A stretch of 64,000 bases of DNA from CAVYTF01 sp963708205 (GTDB taxonomy: Bacteria > Bacteroidota > Bacteroidia > Chitinophagales > Chitinophagaceae). This document shows positions 43,364 to 53,556 of the stretch, one piece after another; position 1 is the stretch's first letter; the number at the start of each line of letters is the position of its first letter. The notes beneath the pieces were generated by a model. That model did no database searches. It saw only the letters and a program-made list of their open reading frames with translations, and was not told the DNA's origin. The stretch covers positions 558,001 to 622,000 of the forward strand of contig OY970196.1 of assembly GCA_963708205.1 (NCBI GenBank), read 5' to 3'. Made by a program: the position numbers and the translations under genes.

Positions 43364-44560
43364 ATGGATCTTTCAATGCGCACATGGTTCAATCAAAATT
43401 TTTCAGCAAAAAAATACCAAGATTATTTAGCAGAGTTAGACTCAAAATATCCAGGCGATATCGAATTCAGAATTGCAGAAACACCCATTTTCATTGATAA
43501 AAATTTTACAAAAAAAATAATTGATGCTTGCGAAAATATTGTTGATGTAATAGTGCAGCCAAACTTTAAAAGCCTTACTGCACAAGCGATTCCAAAGAAT
43601 ATACAAGTTCCGAATGAAAATGAACACACCCAATTTATTGCTTTTGATTTTGGCATTTGTGAAAACGAGAAAGGCGAACTTGAACCGCAGCTGATTGAAA
43701 TGCAGGGCTTTCCAAGTTTATTTGCATATCAGGTTTTTGATGATGAAATAACAAGAAAACATTTTAATATTCCCGAAAATTATTCTCCGTACTTAAATGA
43801 TTTTAACAAAGATTCTTACCTGCAATTTTTAAAAGAAATAATTATTGGCAAGTATAAACCTGAAAATGTAATTCTGCTTGAAATTTTTCCTGAAAAACAA
43901 AAGACAAGAATTGATTTTGATTTTACAAATGAATATTTCAACACGCCGATTATTTGCTTAACTAAATTAATAAAACAAGGCAAAAAATTATTTTACAAAA
44001 GAGATAGTGAAATGGTTGAAGTGAAAAGAATTTATAACAGAATTATTTTTGATGATTTACAACAGCAACCTTCAGAAGTGCAGGAAAAAGGAAAAATTTT
44101 ATTTGAAGAACTTGATGTAGAATGGGCGCCACATCCAAATTGGTTTTATCGCATCAGCAAGTACACTTTGCCTTTCATCAATCATCCTTATGTGCCTGAA
44201 ACAAAATTTTTAAGTGAGATAAAAACCATTCCTTCGGATCTTGAAAATTATGTGTTGAAACCTTTGTTTTCTTTTGCCGGACAAGGAGTTGTAATTGATA
44301 TAAAACCTGAAGACATTGAAAAAATAAAGGATCCACAAAACTGGATTCTTCAAAGAAAAGTAAAATATGCGGACATTATTAAAACCCCTGAAACGCCCGC
44401 CAAGGCTGAGATTCGCATTTTTTATTTTTGGAAAGATGGAGATGCGCGGCCTGTTGCAACAAATAATCTGGCACGTTTAAGTAAAGGAAAAATGATCGGT
44501 GTTCGATACAACAAAGACAAAGAATGGGTTGGTGGAAGCCTGGCATATTTTGAAAAATAA
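43364..44560 (+). CDS. ATP-grasp-like ligase, function unknown
   Basis: 398 aa, ATG start, no signal peptide or membrane helix. The C-terminal half looks like an ATP-grasp domain: the adenine/phosphate region YVLKPLFSFAGQGVVIDI (about 296-313), WILQRKVKYAD (about 326-336) and AEIRIFYFWKDGDARPV (about 345-361). The N-terminal half has RIAETPIFIDKNF, FGICENEKGELEPQLIEMQG and FPSLFAYQ, like the pre-ATP-grasp part of carboxylate-amine ligases. Such enzymes activate a carboxylate as an acyl phosphate and join it to an amine. Substrates are unknown; ammonia from the upstream amidotransferase is one possibility (inference). It is preceded by a terminator-like hairpin. Confidence 0.75.
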   Translation: MDLSMRTWFNQNFSAKKYQDYLAELDSKYPGDIEFRIAETPIFIDKNFTKKIIDACENIVDVIVQPNFKSLTAQAIPKNIQVPNENEHTQFIAFDFGICENEKGELEPQLIEMQGFPSLFAYQVFDDEITRKHFNIPENYSPYLNDFNKDSYLQFLKEIIIGKYKPENVILLEIFPEKQKTRIDFDFTNEYFNTPIICLTKLIKQGKKLFYKRDSEMVEVKRIYNRIIFDDLQQQPSEVQEKGKILFEELDVEWAPHPNWFYRISKYTLPFINHPYVPETKFLSEIKTIPSDLENYVLKPLFSFAGQGVVIDIKPEDIEKIKDPQNWILQRKVKYADIIKTPETPAKAEIRIFYFWKDGDARPVATNNLARLSKGKMIGVRYNKDKEWVGGSLAYFEK

Positions 44561-44588
44561 TTTCTGATATTTTTTATCTGAATTATTT

Positions 44589-45059
44589 TTAGTTTAAAAG
44601 TTTATTCAACATTTTATTCAATTGCTTTTCATCTAAATTTTCTGCAATTACTTTTCCATTTGCATCAAGCAAAAAAGAATTAGGTATAAAATCTATGTTC
44701 CACTTATCTGCCACTCTTCCGGTTGCATCATTAACCTGCATCCAATCTATTTTATCTTGTTGCACTGCTTTCAACCAACTGTTTACATCGTTATCAACTG
44801 AGATGCCATAGATCTCAAAACCTTTTGATTTATATTTTTCATAAATATTGTGCAACTCTGCATTGCTCGCTCTGCAAGGCCCGCACCAGCTTGCCCAAAA
44901 ATCAATCAGAACAATTTTTCCTTTTAATGATGAAAGTAAAATAGAATTACCGGATGCATTTGGCAATGAAATTTCCGGTGCAGCATTTCCTTTTGATGGC
45001 TGCGCAAAACTTACAAAGTCGATTAATAAAACAGCAAAGAATAAAATTATTTTTCTCAC
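44589..45059 (-). CDS. Exported TlpA/ResA-like thiol-disulfide oxidoreductase
   Basis: 156 aa with a signal peptide ending near FVSFAQ (about 19). Thioredoxin fold of the TlpA/AhpC-TSA type: the active site is WCGPC in FWASWCGPCRAS (about 55-66), and the cis-Pro segment is IDFIPNSFLLD. It would reduce or exchange disulfides in periplasmic proteins, for example in cytochrome maturation; the actual target is not evident. It is the last gene of the minus-strand array beginning with porV, 17 bp after the porin gene. Confidence 0.9.
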   Translation of the reverse strand: MRKIILFFAVLLIDFVSFAQPSKGNAAPEISLPNASGNSILLSSLKGKIVLIDFWASWCGPCRASNAELHNIYEKYKSKGFEIYGISVDNDVNSWLKAVQQDKIDWMQVNDATGRVADKWNIDFIPNSFLLDANGKVIAENLDEKQLNKMLNKLLN

Positions 45060-45076
45060 TATAAAAAATTAAAATC

Positions 45077-47116
45077 TTAATTTATAAAATTCCACCAAAT
45101 ACCAAGATGGATCCATAATGCGCGTTCAGGATATAAAGGCGCCGCATAATTACGATCAGTAAAACTAATAGAATTATATTGATACTGCACCGAGTTAATA
45201 TGCTCCAACCGAACGAAAGCTTTGAAACTTTTTATTCTGAAATCTAAAAAAATATTTGCATCAGGCCGATTAGAAATTGTTTCAGAATTTTGAAGATAAA
45301 ACTGGCCGATCAAAGGCGAGTAAGCATCTGGATGATAAGGTGTGTTATAAATAATTTCAACGCCGGTTGATAAGAAAAGATTATGATAGAAGTTGCCTTC
45401 AAACGCAATGCGGCTACGGGTTACAACTAATGGAAGATTAACCGGCGCATTAGGGGTTGTTTGCTGCAGATGTACTTCAGTGTACCAATTCCAGTGACGG
45501 CTAAGACGAAATCTTTTATCAACCTCGACATGCAAAACATTGAACAAACTGCTATACTGCGTTGATTTAAAAAGACTATCGAAGTAAGTATAATTTGTAA
45601 GCAAATAATAACTACCTGATAATTCCAATTCCTGTTTAGGAAAATTGATTGTCGCAAAAAGCTTGGAAATATTTTCATCTTTATAATTACTCCCTTCAAT
45701 AATTGGAAAAGAAGTTTGTGTATCGAAAATATAAGATGGCGTCTCATTTACATTCTGAAAGCCAATTTCTAAAGATCCGTTGTTATTATTCAACTTTCGT
45801 TGCAGACTTATATATGCATTATAATTTCCTGAATAATTTCCGGTAACATATAATTGCCCATTTGCTTCAACATCCCATTTTTGATTGCGCGTACGGTTTC
45901 GGTATTCAGCAGATACGTACACATTCTTTTCATTCAATATCGGTACAGGATTTATTGTATAATCAATTGCGCCGCTAAGCTGCTGCAAAGCTGCACTCAA
46001 CTTTAAAAATTGATTCAGATTTTTTTTCTCGGGATAAGAAATAATACTGAATTCATTTGTAAAACTTAACCACCTGTCCTGAAAATGTACCGTATCAAAA
46101 AAGGGATATGGTCCGGCATAATTATAATAATGTGCATAATCACTATCAACGGGTATATCATCTTCATAAGCATAAGTATAACTGCTTAGATTAAATGTAT
46201 GCTGAAAGCGAAGACGCGGATAAAATAATTTATAGGTTACTGAATCTGTTACGATAGAATCTTTTTGACCAATATCATAATGCTGTTGCAGCAAAAAAGT
46301 TTTTGTTTTATAAGTTATACCCGCTGCAATCTGCGTGCTGAAAGGGTTTGGCGAGGTGGAAGCACCATTGCCAATATGCACAGGAATTTGAAAAGGATCT
46401 GTAAGATTGCCGCCTTTATTCAAAGTATCGAGCGCTTCATTGCTTACAATTCCGCCGTTCTCTGCGTTGCGTATTTTATTAGAAATGAATATCAAATTAA
46501 ATCCGTAACGTTTATTATTATTGATATACCACGCATTTATTCGAATATTATTGTCGTTTGAATTTTGATTTTTAAAGCTTCCCGGAGCATTCAAAAAACG
46601 ATATTGAAAAGTAAAATTAAAATTGCTTTTCCGGTTTTGTGTGTGCAACAAATCTGCCATTTGCTCGCCTTTGCTGCCAAGCAAATATGCAAGCTCAGTA
46701 TAAGGTCTTGAAGTGTTAAAAAATTTTGTATCGCCAATGTTGTAATTATAAATATCGTAGGCATGAAAACCAGGATCCCAACCAGGTTTCATAACAGGAT
46801 CGAAGAGCAATGAATGTGCAGCATTTCCAAAATTTCCAAGATCAACATAGTACCAAGGCACAGGATATCTTGAATAAAAATCATTTACGGATGAATCAAC
46901 TTTGAAAGTTTTTGTTGAATCATAATGATGATAAGAAATAGTGATTGAATCTTCATAAGGATCTCTGTGCTGAAGTTGAAGACCACTCGTATCAGCACGC
47001 TTTACAGGATTACCGTTTGCATCAATTTCCACCTGGTTTGTAGAAACCTGTGCAGCAATTTTTTCTGCTGATGCAAATAAAAAAAGAAAAATAAGAAACG
47101 AAAAAAGTTTATACAT
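45077..47116 (-). CDS. Putative outer-membrane porin (Bacteroidota type)
   Basis: 679 aa from the ATG at 47114-47116, which opens a signal peptide (MYKLFSFLIFLFLF, cleavage near AAQ). The region with WYYVDLGNFGNAAHSLLFDP, then SRPYTELAYLLGSKGEQ, is characteristic of the Bacteroidota putative porin family. The rest is made of alternating aromatic beta strands typical of an outer-membrane barrel, ending with WIHLGIWWNFIN, a C-terminal strand with a terminal aromatic/Asn pattern. It probably forms a channel in the outer membrane. It follows the phosphorylase gene by 69 bp, a neighbourhood I recall in other members of the family. Confidence 0.85.
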   Translation of the reverse strand: MYKLFSFLIFLFLFASAEKIAAQVSTNQVEIDANGNPVKRADTSGLQLQHRDPYEDSITISYHHYDSTKTFKVDSSVNDFYSRYPVPWYYVDLGNFGNAAHSLLFDPVMKPGWDPGFHAYDIYNYNIGDTKFFNTSRPYTELAYLLGSKGEQMADLLHTQNRKSNFNFTFQYRFLNAPGSFKNQNSNDNNIRINAWYINNNKRYGFNLIFISNKIRNAENGGIVSNEALDTLNKGGNLTDPFQIPVHIGNGASTSPNPFSTQIAAGITYKTKTFLLQQHYDIGQKDSIVTDSVTYKLFYPRLRFQHTFNLSSYTYAYEDDIPVDSDYAHYYNYAGPYPFFDTVHFQDRWLSFTNEFSIISYPEKKNLNQFLKLSAALQQLSGAIDYTINPVPILNEKNVYVSAEYRNRTRNQKWDVEANGQLYVTGNYSGNYNAYISLQRKLNNNNGSLEIGFQNVNETPSYIFDTQTSFPIIEGSNYKDENISKLFATINFPKQELELSGSYYLLTNYTYFDSLFKSTQYSSLFNVLHVEVDKRFRLSRHWNWYTEVHLQQTTPNAPVNLPLVVTRSRIAFEGNFYHNLFLSTGVEIIYNTPYHPDAYSPLIGQFYLQNSETISNRPDANIFLDFRIKSFKAFVRLEHINSVQYQYNSISFTDRNYAAPLYPERALWIHLGIWWNFIN

Positions 47117-47185
47117 CAGTTTGCGCAATCCTTTGCTGCAAAGTAAAGAGAAAGGTGTGAATGAAAAGATAAGAAGTTGTTTGCG

Positions 47186-48010
47186 TTATAAATCCGAAAT
47201 TATTTCTTTAAACAAATTAGTCAATTTCGGTTCGGCCTCTTTCGCAGCAGCAAGCACTTCTTCATGCGTTATTGGTACTTCATTTTCGCGAATACCAATA
47301 TCTGTGATAACACTTATGGCGAGCACTTTTATTTGAGCATGCACTGCTATTATTACCTCCTGCACCGTACTCATGCCAACTGCATCGGCACCGAAAGCTT
47401 TTATAAATTTGTATTCTGCAATTGTCTCAAATGTTGGCCCTGTAACAGCTACATAAATTCCTTCTTTTAAATCAAACCCTAATTTCTTCGCAGCTTTTTT
47501 TGCTTTTACGAGAAGCATTTTATCATAAGGTTCACTCATGTCAGGGAAACGCGTACCAAGCTCGTCTTCATTTTTACCGATCAAAGGATTGACTGTAAAA
47601 AAACTGATATGATCTTTAATAAGCATCAGATCACCAACTTTAAAATCTGTATTAACGCAACCAGCAGCATTTGATAACAACAACGTTTCAATACCGAGCA
47701 ACTTCATCACACGAACAGGATATGAAATTTGTTGCGGTGAATAACCTTCATAAAAATGGAAGCGGCCCGCCATGATAATTATTTTTTTTCCACTCAACTC
47801 ACCAAAAAATAATTTGCCGCTATGTCCTTTCACCGTGCTTACAGGAAAGTGCGGAATATCTTCATAACTTATTTCTTTCTCTACTTTAATTTCCTGAATA
47901 AAATTTCCAAGGCCACTGCCAAGAATCACTCCCACCAAAGGTTTCAGCGGATATTGTTCTTTAATAAAATCAACTGTTTCATTTAATTGCTGCATCAGCA
48001 TAGAAGCCAT
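47186..48010 (-). CDS. Purine nucleoside phosphorylase
   Basis: 274 aa from the ATG at 48008-48010. It splits purine nucleosides with phosphate to the free base and ribose 1-phosphate. Trimeric PNP signatures are present: GVILGSGLGNF (phosphate-binding Ser), VKGHSGKLFFGEL, AGRFHFYEGYS (His), LLLSNAAGCVNTDF, and VAVTGPTFETIAEYKF with DAVGMSTVQEV. An in-frame TTG at 48043 would add 11 residues but has less support. It sits between an RDD gene (33 bp) and the porin gene in one same-strand array. Confidence 0.92.
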   Translation of the reverse strand: MASMLMQQLNETVDFIKEQYPLKPLVGVILGSGLGNFIQEIKVEKEISYEDIPHFPVSTVKGHSGKLFFGELSGKKIIIMAGRFHFYEGYSPQQISYPVRVMKLLGIETLLLSNAAGCVNTDFKVGDLMLIKDHISFFTVNPLIGKNEDELGTRFPDMSEPYDKMLLVKAKKAAKKLGFDLKEGIYVAVTGPTFETIAEYKFIKAFGADAVGMSTVQEVIIAVHAQIKVLAISVITDIGIRENEVPITHEEVLAAAKEAEPKLTNLFKEIISDL

Positions 48011-48043
48011 AAATTCACGATTGAAAATTTTAATAATGTGCAA

Positions 48044-48427
48044 TTATACTTCAACAACTTTTGTTTTGCTTATAAAATCATGCAAAGCATTTTCATTTAA
48101 AAAAGGAAATGCAACCCAATCGAAAATAAGTAATAGGCGAAAAAGTGTGCGTATTAAAATTTGAAAAAAAGATGGCTTGCCCCCATTATTATTTATCACC
48201 TTGGTCATGGTGATCCATTTGCCGGGCGATCTTTTAAAAATTCCTTCAAAAAATAAATAATACAAAACCATAATCAACCAGAAAAAAATATAGTATTGAA
48301 AGTAAATGATGCCCCAATAAAAAGCATAAAAAGTCCAGCCTTTATATGCTGCAAAGCTTAATCCGAAAATAATTAAAGTATCAATAATGAAATTGAAAAC
48401 GCGTGTGCCGATGCCAACTTGTTTCAT
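48044..48427 (-). CDS. RDD-family membrane protein
   Basis: 127 aa with three hydrophobic helices. The N-terminal segment RVFNFIIDTLIIFGLSF shows the RDD pattern (Arg and Asp at the start of the first helix), and RSPGKWITMTKVINNNG is the usual polar loop with the conserved SPGK. Function of the family is poorly known; ion transport has been suggested for some members. It lies 41 bp downstream of porU and 33 bp before the phosphorylase gene. Confidence 0.85.
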   Translation of the reverse strand: MKQVGIGTRVFNFIIDTLIIFGLSFAAYKGWTFYAFYWGIIYFQYYIFFWLIMVLYYLFFEGIFKRSPGKWITMTKVINNNGGKPSFFQILIRTLFRLLLIFDWVAFPFLNENALHDFISKTKVVEV

Positions 48428-48468
48428 GCAACAAAGATGTTGCGAACTTTTTAAAATGCATTAAAATT

Positions 48469-51400
48469 CTACCGCATCAAGTACATTTTACCATAACCTT
48501 TGGTAAAATATTGATCAGTGTTAACCACATTTCCCTGCGAATCGTAGGTTGGAAATTTATCCAATGAATGATTATTAAGATTGGTTAGCACGCGATAAAT
48601 ATACACGCCGTTTGCAAGTTTGCCGCCATACATATCTGTGCCATCCCATTTATATTGTGTAATATTTCTGCCGATGTGCAAAGGTCCTAATTCGCTTTCT
48701 GTAATTTCTTTTACAATTTTTCCCGTAATGGTTAATATTTCTATGCGAATGTTTTGCGGCAATTGACTGCCTGTAACGGTAAACACAAAAGCAGTTGATG
48801 TGGTGAACGGATTTGGATAATTAAAGATGTTTGTGATCATTGGTTTATTAATAACCTGAAATAAAACAGTATACTCAGTTGCGCCGGCAGTGTTACCATT
48901 TGCATCTCTGCCGGAAACAAATAATTTATAGGTACCGTCCTCAAGAAGATCAGGCGCAAAGTCAACGCTGGCCACATTTTGAGTACCTCCTGCAGTTGCG
49001 GGAGTGAAACGCAATGTATCATTATCATACGGAAATCTTCTTATAGTTCCATCGGGATATTGCAGCGAAACTGTAACCATAGAAGTATCATTCAGCAATA
49101 AAAATGCTGACTGACTTTTCAATTTTATATTGATCAAAGGTTTGGCAGAAACTATATCGTTATTGAGAATGTGTATGCCATCAAAAGTGACATCAAGCAA
49201 TGGATTGTAATTATTATTATTGACCAAAAAATTCTGATACAAAAAATTATTGAAATGATATTGTTCAGGCTGATGTAGGGTTGGAGGAGATAAAGGATTT
49301 ACATCAAGATAAAAATTATTTAATCCTGCAAAATTTGTAGTCGCAACGCTTGTAACAATCATTGCAGTGTCTCCGGAGATCAATGGCTTCAATGGTTTTA
49401 TCCCAATATTGTTCGGCACATTATTTTTATCATACACAGTCATGTTCACATTTATACTGTCAGGAAAAGGAACATCGCTGATATTTTTAAAAGGAATTGC
49501 AACTGGCAATGGTTCACCAATATCTAATGTATCAGGAAACTTAAAGGAAGAAAGATTTGGCGCCAGCGCACCTTCGGGAACTGGCGTGTAATACAAACGC
49601 CACCAGCGCAATTGGTATGGCGTAAAATGAATGCTGTCGCTGTTGTGCATGCGCAATTGTATGTAAGGATAATTGGCAACACTAACTGATGAGATATCAA
49701 AATTTTGTTGGGCAGTTGATAAATTATAAAGCAACTGTTGCGAGCCTGATGGCGTGATTCCGAGAACATCAACAGTGGCGCGATCTGCGGCGGTTGCATC
49801 CTGGCTGTAACCATTCCATTGAACGCTTTTCCATGCATTTGCCGGACCAAATATTGGTGAAGTAATGGTTCCTGTTGAATCAGTTGATGTAATAAATTTT
49901 GTGAGCACTACAAAATCGTTTAAATTTTGTGTGAATAAATATGCAGGTCCGTAAGCGGGTACATTCTTTTTATAAGTAAAAACCCAGGTACGGGGATAAG
50001 AAAAAGAATCAAGCGTTGCAAAGCCTGCATTTATCAAACTCATATACAAGTTTGTTCCATTCACTAATGGATCGGTTTTCCAGTTTTGCGCAAAAGTTTG
50101 ATTATCGTAATAAGGCGAATCTAAAATTATTCTTGCTGTAACAATATCCCCTGCCGGAACCCAATTCATAAAAGCAGCCATATTATTCCTGCTTTGTACT
50201 GAATTATATGCAAATTCAAAATTATAATCAGAGCCGGGATGAGCACAAGCAATATTATAACTATTCATAAAACCTCCATACGGTCCGCCACTTGGGCTTG
50301 TTGACGGATTTTGTTGATTGTATAAAAGCTTCAATGAAAGGGGATCAAATACATTAAAAATTATTGAATGACCAAGACATGCTGATTCTGTTACAAAGTG
50401 ATTGTTGAGCTGTACACTAAAATTAATATCCTCGAAATATTTTGGATAAGCAGCATTATTCAAAGTGAGGCTTGAAGTATCTAAAGAAAAATTCCATTGC
50501 CTGCTGAAACTATCTATATAAATATTTTGAGAATTACTCTGCAAATGTTGATACACATGGCTCTGATTAAAACCATCCTGCGTGCCGCCGAGATAAACAA
50601 AACTGCTGTTATCCCAATGATAAATATTATCAGTTGGCACAGGTGCAGTGCGCCAATAATATACCACGCTGTCAATGTAAATAATGCCTGGATCAAACTC
50701 TATCAAGCCGCCTGTTGAAGTTACAGTTTTAGAAATTAATGCAGAAGAATTAAACAAAGCTGTTGTATCCATTTGCATAATATATTGCGCCAAAGGCGCT
50801 AAAACATTGGCTGTTGAAGCATATACTTTCCCGCTGCTTTTACTGATAATGGCATAATTGTAAGGATATACCGGCGTTAATTCATCACTATAAATTACAA
50901 ATTGTTTGAACGCAATATTATTTTGAGGAGTTATTTCATTATACACAAGTGTAACGCCATCACTCTTATAACCAATAGATGCATCAATTTCATTTTGCCC
51001 TTTATCTTTCGAGCCGATTATTGGCACTGTAATAATTACAGAATCTTCAAATAAAAAAGTTCTTTCGCCTGCGTATAATATTTGCACACTCTTATCAGGT
51101 AAAACCCATTTTATAACTACCGGTACAGAATCTGTAATTGCTTTGCCGAGGTTATAGAAATAAACTTTCACAGTAAAGCTTGCATTATTTACAGAGATAA
51201 ACGATGGACTGGTAAAAATCGTTGATTGCTCCACATCAAAATCAGGGAGATCATTCGCATTTATTTTTAAAACAGGATCGCCATTTAAAACTTCCTGCTC
51301 CGCATGAATATACCTTTCTGTTGAGTCGAGATAGGTTGCATTTAATACCGTTGAGGTTCCGTTCAGCATATTTAATCCCACAGGTTTGTCGTATCCTGTT

Positions 51401-53556
51401 GTTGCAAGTGAATTATAAAAACCTGTGATGTAGGGATGAAGGTAAGAAGCCACGCCAAAATTAGAACCTGCAAGAAAACCAATGGAGCCAAGGTTTTGAG
51501 CCAATACATAACTTTCAGAAATAGAAGTTATTTGAGAAAGCCTTGAAATATCAAATGAATATACATTGCCTGTATTGCAACCGTTTGCAAAAAATAAAGG
51601 ATACTTATCAGGATTATTAAAGAGTGTAACATCGTTTAATGCAAAGTCAAGTTCGGTTGCAGAACCATGACCAAAATAATTGAGCAAGCTTATACCGCCT
51701 GCAAAAAGTTGCTGCAAAAATGCACTCGTTCCCTGGTTGCCTTGAGATGTAGTGAGCTTATTAAAAGTATAGACATTGCCACCAAAGGAAGGACCTTCAA
51801 TAATGTTCGCATATACAGCCATGTCGCCGCTGATCTCAAGGTTTGTACCCTGATCATCTGCGCCAACAACATGCACTACATTTTTCATCCAGCCTTTATT
51901 TTCAACTGTTTGATACGTGGCTGAAGTGTCTTGTTGCACAGTTTCATATTGCTCCATCTTGGTAAGATATTCATTCACTTCATTAGGAGATATTGCTGAA
52001 AGTCTTCCATAAAAAACTGATGGCAAAGGATTGTAATCATTTGATGTAAGCAATGCATCAGAAGCAGGATCACCAAAAGTTGGAACAAGATTTAATTGAT
52101 CTGCATAAGGAGAAGATTCATTATATCGGTATTGATCGTACACAACACCTTTGCCGATAATAAAAACTGCTTCCGGCTTTATGGAGAAATTTGCGTTTGC
52201 ATATCGCACAAAATTCTTTACACTTAAGGGATGTTTTTTTATACCAAACGCGAACTCATCAACGAGATCATCAATGTCATAAATAGTATTTGAAATATAA
52301 CTGCCGCCTGGGGTCGTAGTTCTGTATTTACGATAATTATCAACGGCACCCCCAGAATTTATTCCTAATAATTTGTTTGAGATAATTAAATAATTCCCTT
52401 CAGTTGCTGTGGCTGCTGCATAGTTTGTAAAGCTTCTCGGTGTAAAACTTATAACATTATTTACAACATCTTCACTTACCAAAACTAAATATCTATCAAG
52501 TGCACTTGGCGGCAAAGCAAATTGAAAAACACTTCCTGAAATAACAGCCGTATATCTTTTGTTATTCGTTAGATCATATAAAACAGGCGCAGAACTTGAG
52601 GCAAATCCTGATACTTCAAAATAATTTCCCTGCGCTGATGCATCCAAACTAAATTGAAAATTATTAGAGCCGCCAAAATTAAATTGCCTTGCATATTTCA
52701 GGTCAATAAAGCCTGAAACTAATCTTCCCACAGTATCGCTAATTGAAGTAATGATACTTGTCGTATTTGCGGGCAATACAATAGGATTAGCTGAGAATAG
52801 TCCTGCACCATAAGGCGTTAGTTGTGGTCCTGAAATATATACCTGGTTATTTAAACTAATTTTCGGAGTAGTGGGTGAGCAACATGAATTATTCGCCACA
52901 GAAACCTGCAAAGAAGCAGGCACAGAAGTAACGATATACAAATTTCCCGATGTGTCCGTAATGGGATTACCTTCTAAGCTGCTCCACCATTCACCAACAT
53001 CATAAGTGCCGGAATATAGCGGCTCGCCTGCATACACAGCTTTGCCAAGATTTATCTGCTGTTTAAAATCTCTTCTGTAATCATACATGAAATATTGCTG
53101 AGGCGGCAAGATATTTCCTGCAACGTTATTCGTATCATTTACAATTCTTAGATTACTTCCCGCAGAATTTACGGTTAAAAAATATGCTGCCGTATCAGTT
53201 TCCAAACTGTAAGTGGTGCTTAACTGGTTCGCAGGATTTTTATACAAAGCCCTGTCAGGTACACCATCATTTTGAAAGCCCTCAAATTCTATATAACCGT
53301 TTACGGGTAAAGGTCCTGAAGCAACACTTGTATAAATGGCAACCTGCTGCCCGTTTCTCCATAATTGAAATTGTTCCGCAGGAATATTTTGCAATGGCAA
53401 AGGCAAAGCGTTCTGAGAAATTCTATACAAACCTGTTGAGCCAACTTTGAATTTATAATAAGTATTTGAATAATTGATCCACTCATTATTATATTGCGCA
53501 TGCGCGCAAATGCAGTAAAGAGAACTTAAAATTAATATCGTAAAAAATCTTCTCAT
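48469..53556 (-). CDS. porU: Type IX secretion sortase, PorU-like long form (C25 peptidase)
   Basis: 1695 aa with a signal peptide (ILSSLYCICAHAQ, ~21). The gingipain-type C25 peptidase domain covers about 400-780. The catalytic His is in LNYFGHGSATELDF (~629) and the Cys in FFANGCNTGNVYSFD (~658). About 700 residues of beta-rich repeats follow, and a C-terminal FlgD/sorting-like domain (~1600-1690; NYPNPFTTSTAFVF, then WDGTDMYGGKLANGVYIYRV). PorU removes sorting domains from T9SS cargo and attaches cargo to lipopolysaccharide at the surface. It is longer than the ~1160-aa PorU of Porphyromonas and may correspond to the form called PorU2. Its start overlaps the porV stop by 4 bp. Confidence 0.87.
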   Translation of the reverse strand: MRRFFTILILSSLYCICAHAQYNNEWINYSNTYYKFKVGSTGLYRISQNALPLPLQNIPAEQFQLWRNGQQVAIYTSVASGPLPVNGYIEFEGFQNDGVPDRALYKNPANQLSTTYSLETDTAAYFLTVNSAGSNLRIVNDTNNVAGNILPPQQYFMYDYRRDFKQQINLGKAVYAGEPLYSGTYDVGEWWSSLEGNPITDTSGNLYIVTSVPASLQVSVANNSCCSPTTPKISLNNQVYISGPQLTPYGAGLFSANPIVLPANTTSIITSISDTVGRLVSGFIDLKYARQFNFGGSNNFQFSLDASAQGNYFEVSGFASSSAPVLYDLTNNKRYTAVISGSVFQFALPPSALDRYLVLVSEDVVNNVISFTPRSFTNYAAATATEGNYLIISNKLLGINSGGAVDNYRKYRTTTPGGSYISNTIYDIDDLVDEFAFGIKKHPLSVKNFVRYANANFSIKPEAVFIIGKGVVYDQYRYNESSPYADQLNLVPTFGDPASDALLTSNDYNPLPSVFYGRLSAISPNEVNEYLTKMEQYETVQQDTSATYQTVENKGWMKNVVHVVGADDQGTNLEISGDMAVYANIIEGPSFGGNVYTFNKLTTSQGNQGTSAFLQQLFAGGISLLNYFGHGSATELDFALNDVTLFNNPDKYPLFFANGCNTGNVYSFDISRLSQITSISESYVLAQNLGSIGFLAGSNFGVASYLHPYITGFYNSLATTGYDKPVGLNMLNGTSTVLNATYLDSTERYIHAEQEVLNGDPVLKINANDLPDFDVEQSTIFTSPSFISVNNASFTVKVYFYNLGKAITDSVPVVIKWVLPDKSVQILYAGERTFLFEDSVIITVPIIGSKDKGQNEIDASIGYKSDGVTLVYNEITPQNNIAFKQFVIYSDELTPVYPYNYAIISKSSGKVYASTANVLAPLAQYIMQMDTTALFNSSALISKTVTSTGGLIEFDPGIIYIDSVVYYWRTAPVPTDNIYHWDNSSFVYLGGTQDGFNQSHVYQHLQSNSQNIYIDSFSRQWNFSLDTSSLTLNNAAYPKYFEDINFSVQLNNHFVTESACLGHSIIFNVFDPLSLKLLYNQQNPSTSPSGGPYGGFMNSYNIACAHPGSDYNFEFAYNSVQSRNNMAAFMNWVPAGDIVTARIILDSPYYDNQTFAQNWKTDPLVNGTNLYMSLINAGFATLDSFSYPRTWVFTYKKNVPAYGPAYLFTQNLNDFVVLTKFITSTDSTGTITSPIFGPANAWKSVQWNGYSQDATAADRATVDVLGITPSGSQQLLYNLSTAQQNFDISSVSVANYPYIQLRMHNSDSIHFTPYQLRWWRLYYTPVPEGALAPNLSSFKFPDTLDIGEPLPVAIPFKNISDVPFPDSINVNMTVYDKNNVPNNIGIKPLKPLISGDTAMIVTSVATTNFAGLNNFYLDVNPLSPPTLHQPEQYHFNNFLYQNFLVNNNNYNPLLDVTFDGIHILNNDIVSAKPLINIKLKSQSAFLLLNDTSMVTVSLQYPDGTIRRFPYDNDTLRFTPATAGGTQNVASVDFAPDLLEDGTYKLFVSGRDANGNTAGATEYTVLFQVINKPMITNIFNYPNPFTTSTAFVFTVTGSQLPQNIRIEILTITGKIVKEITESELGPLHIGRNITQYKWDGTDMYGGKLANGVYIYRVLTNLNNHSLDKFPTYDSQGNVVNTDQYFTKGYGKMYLMR

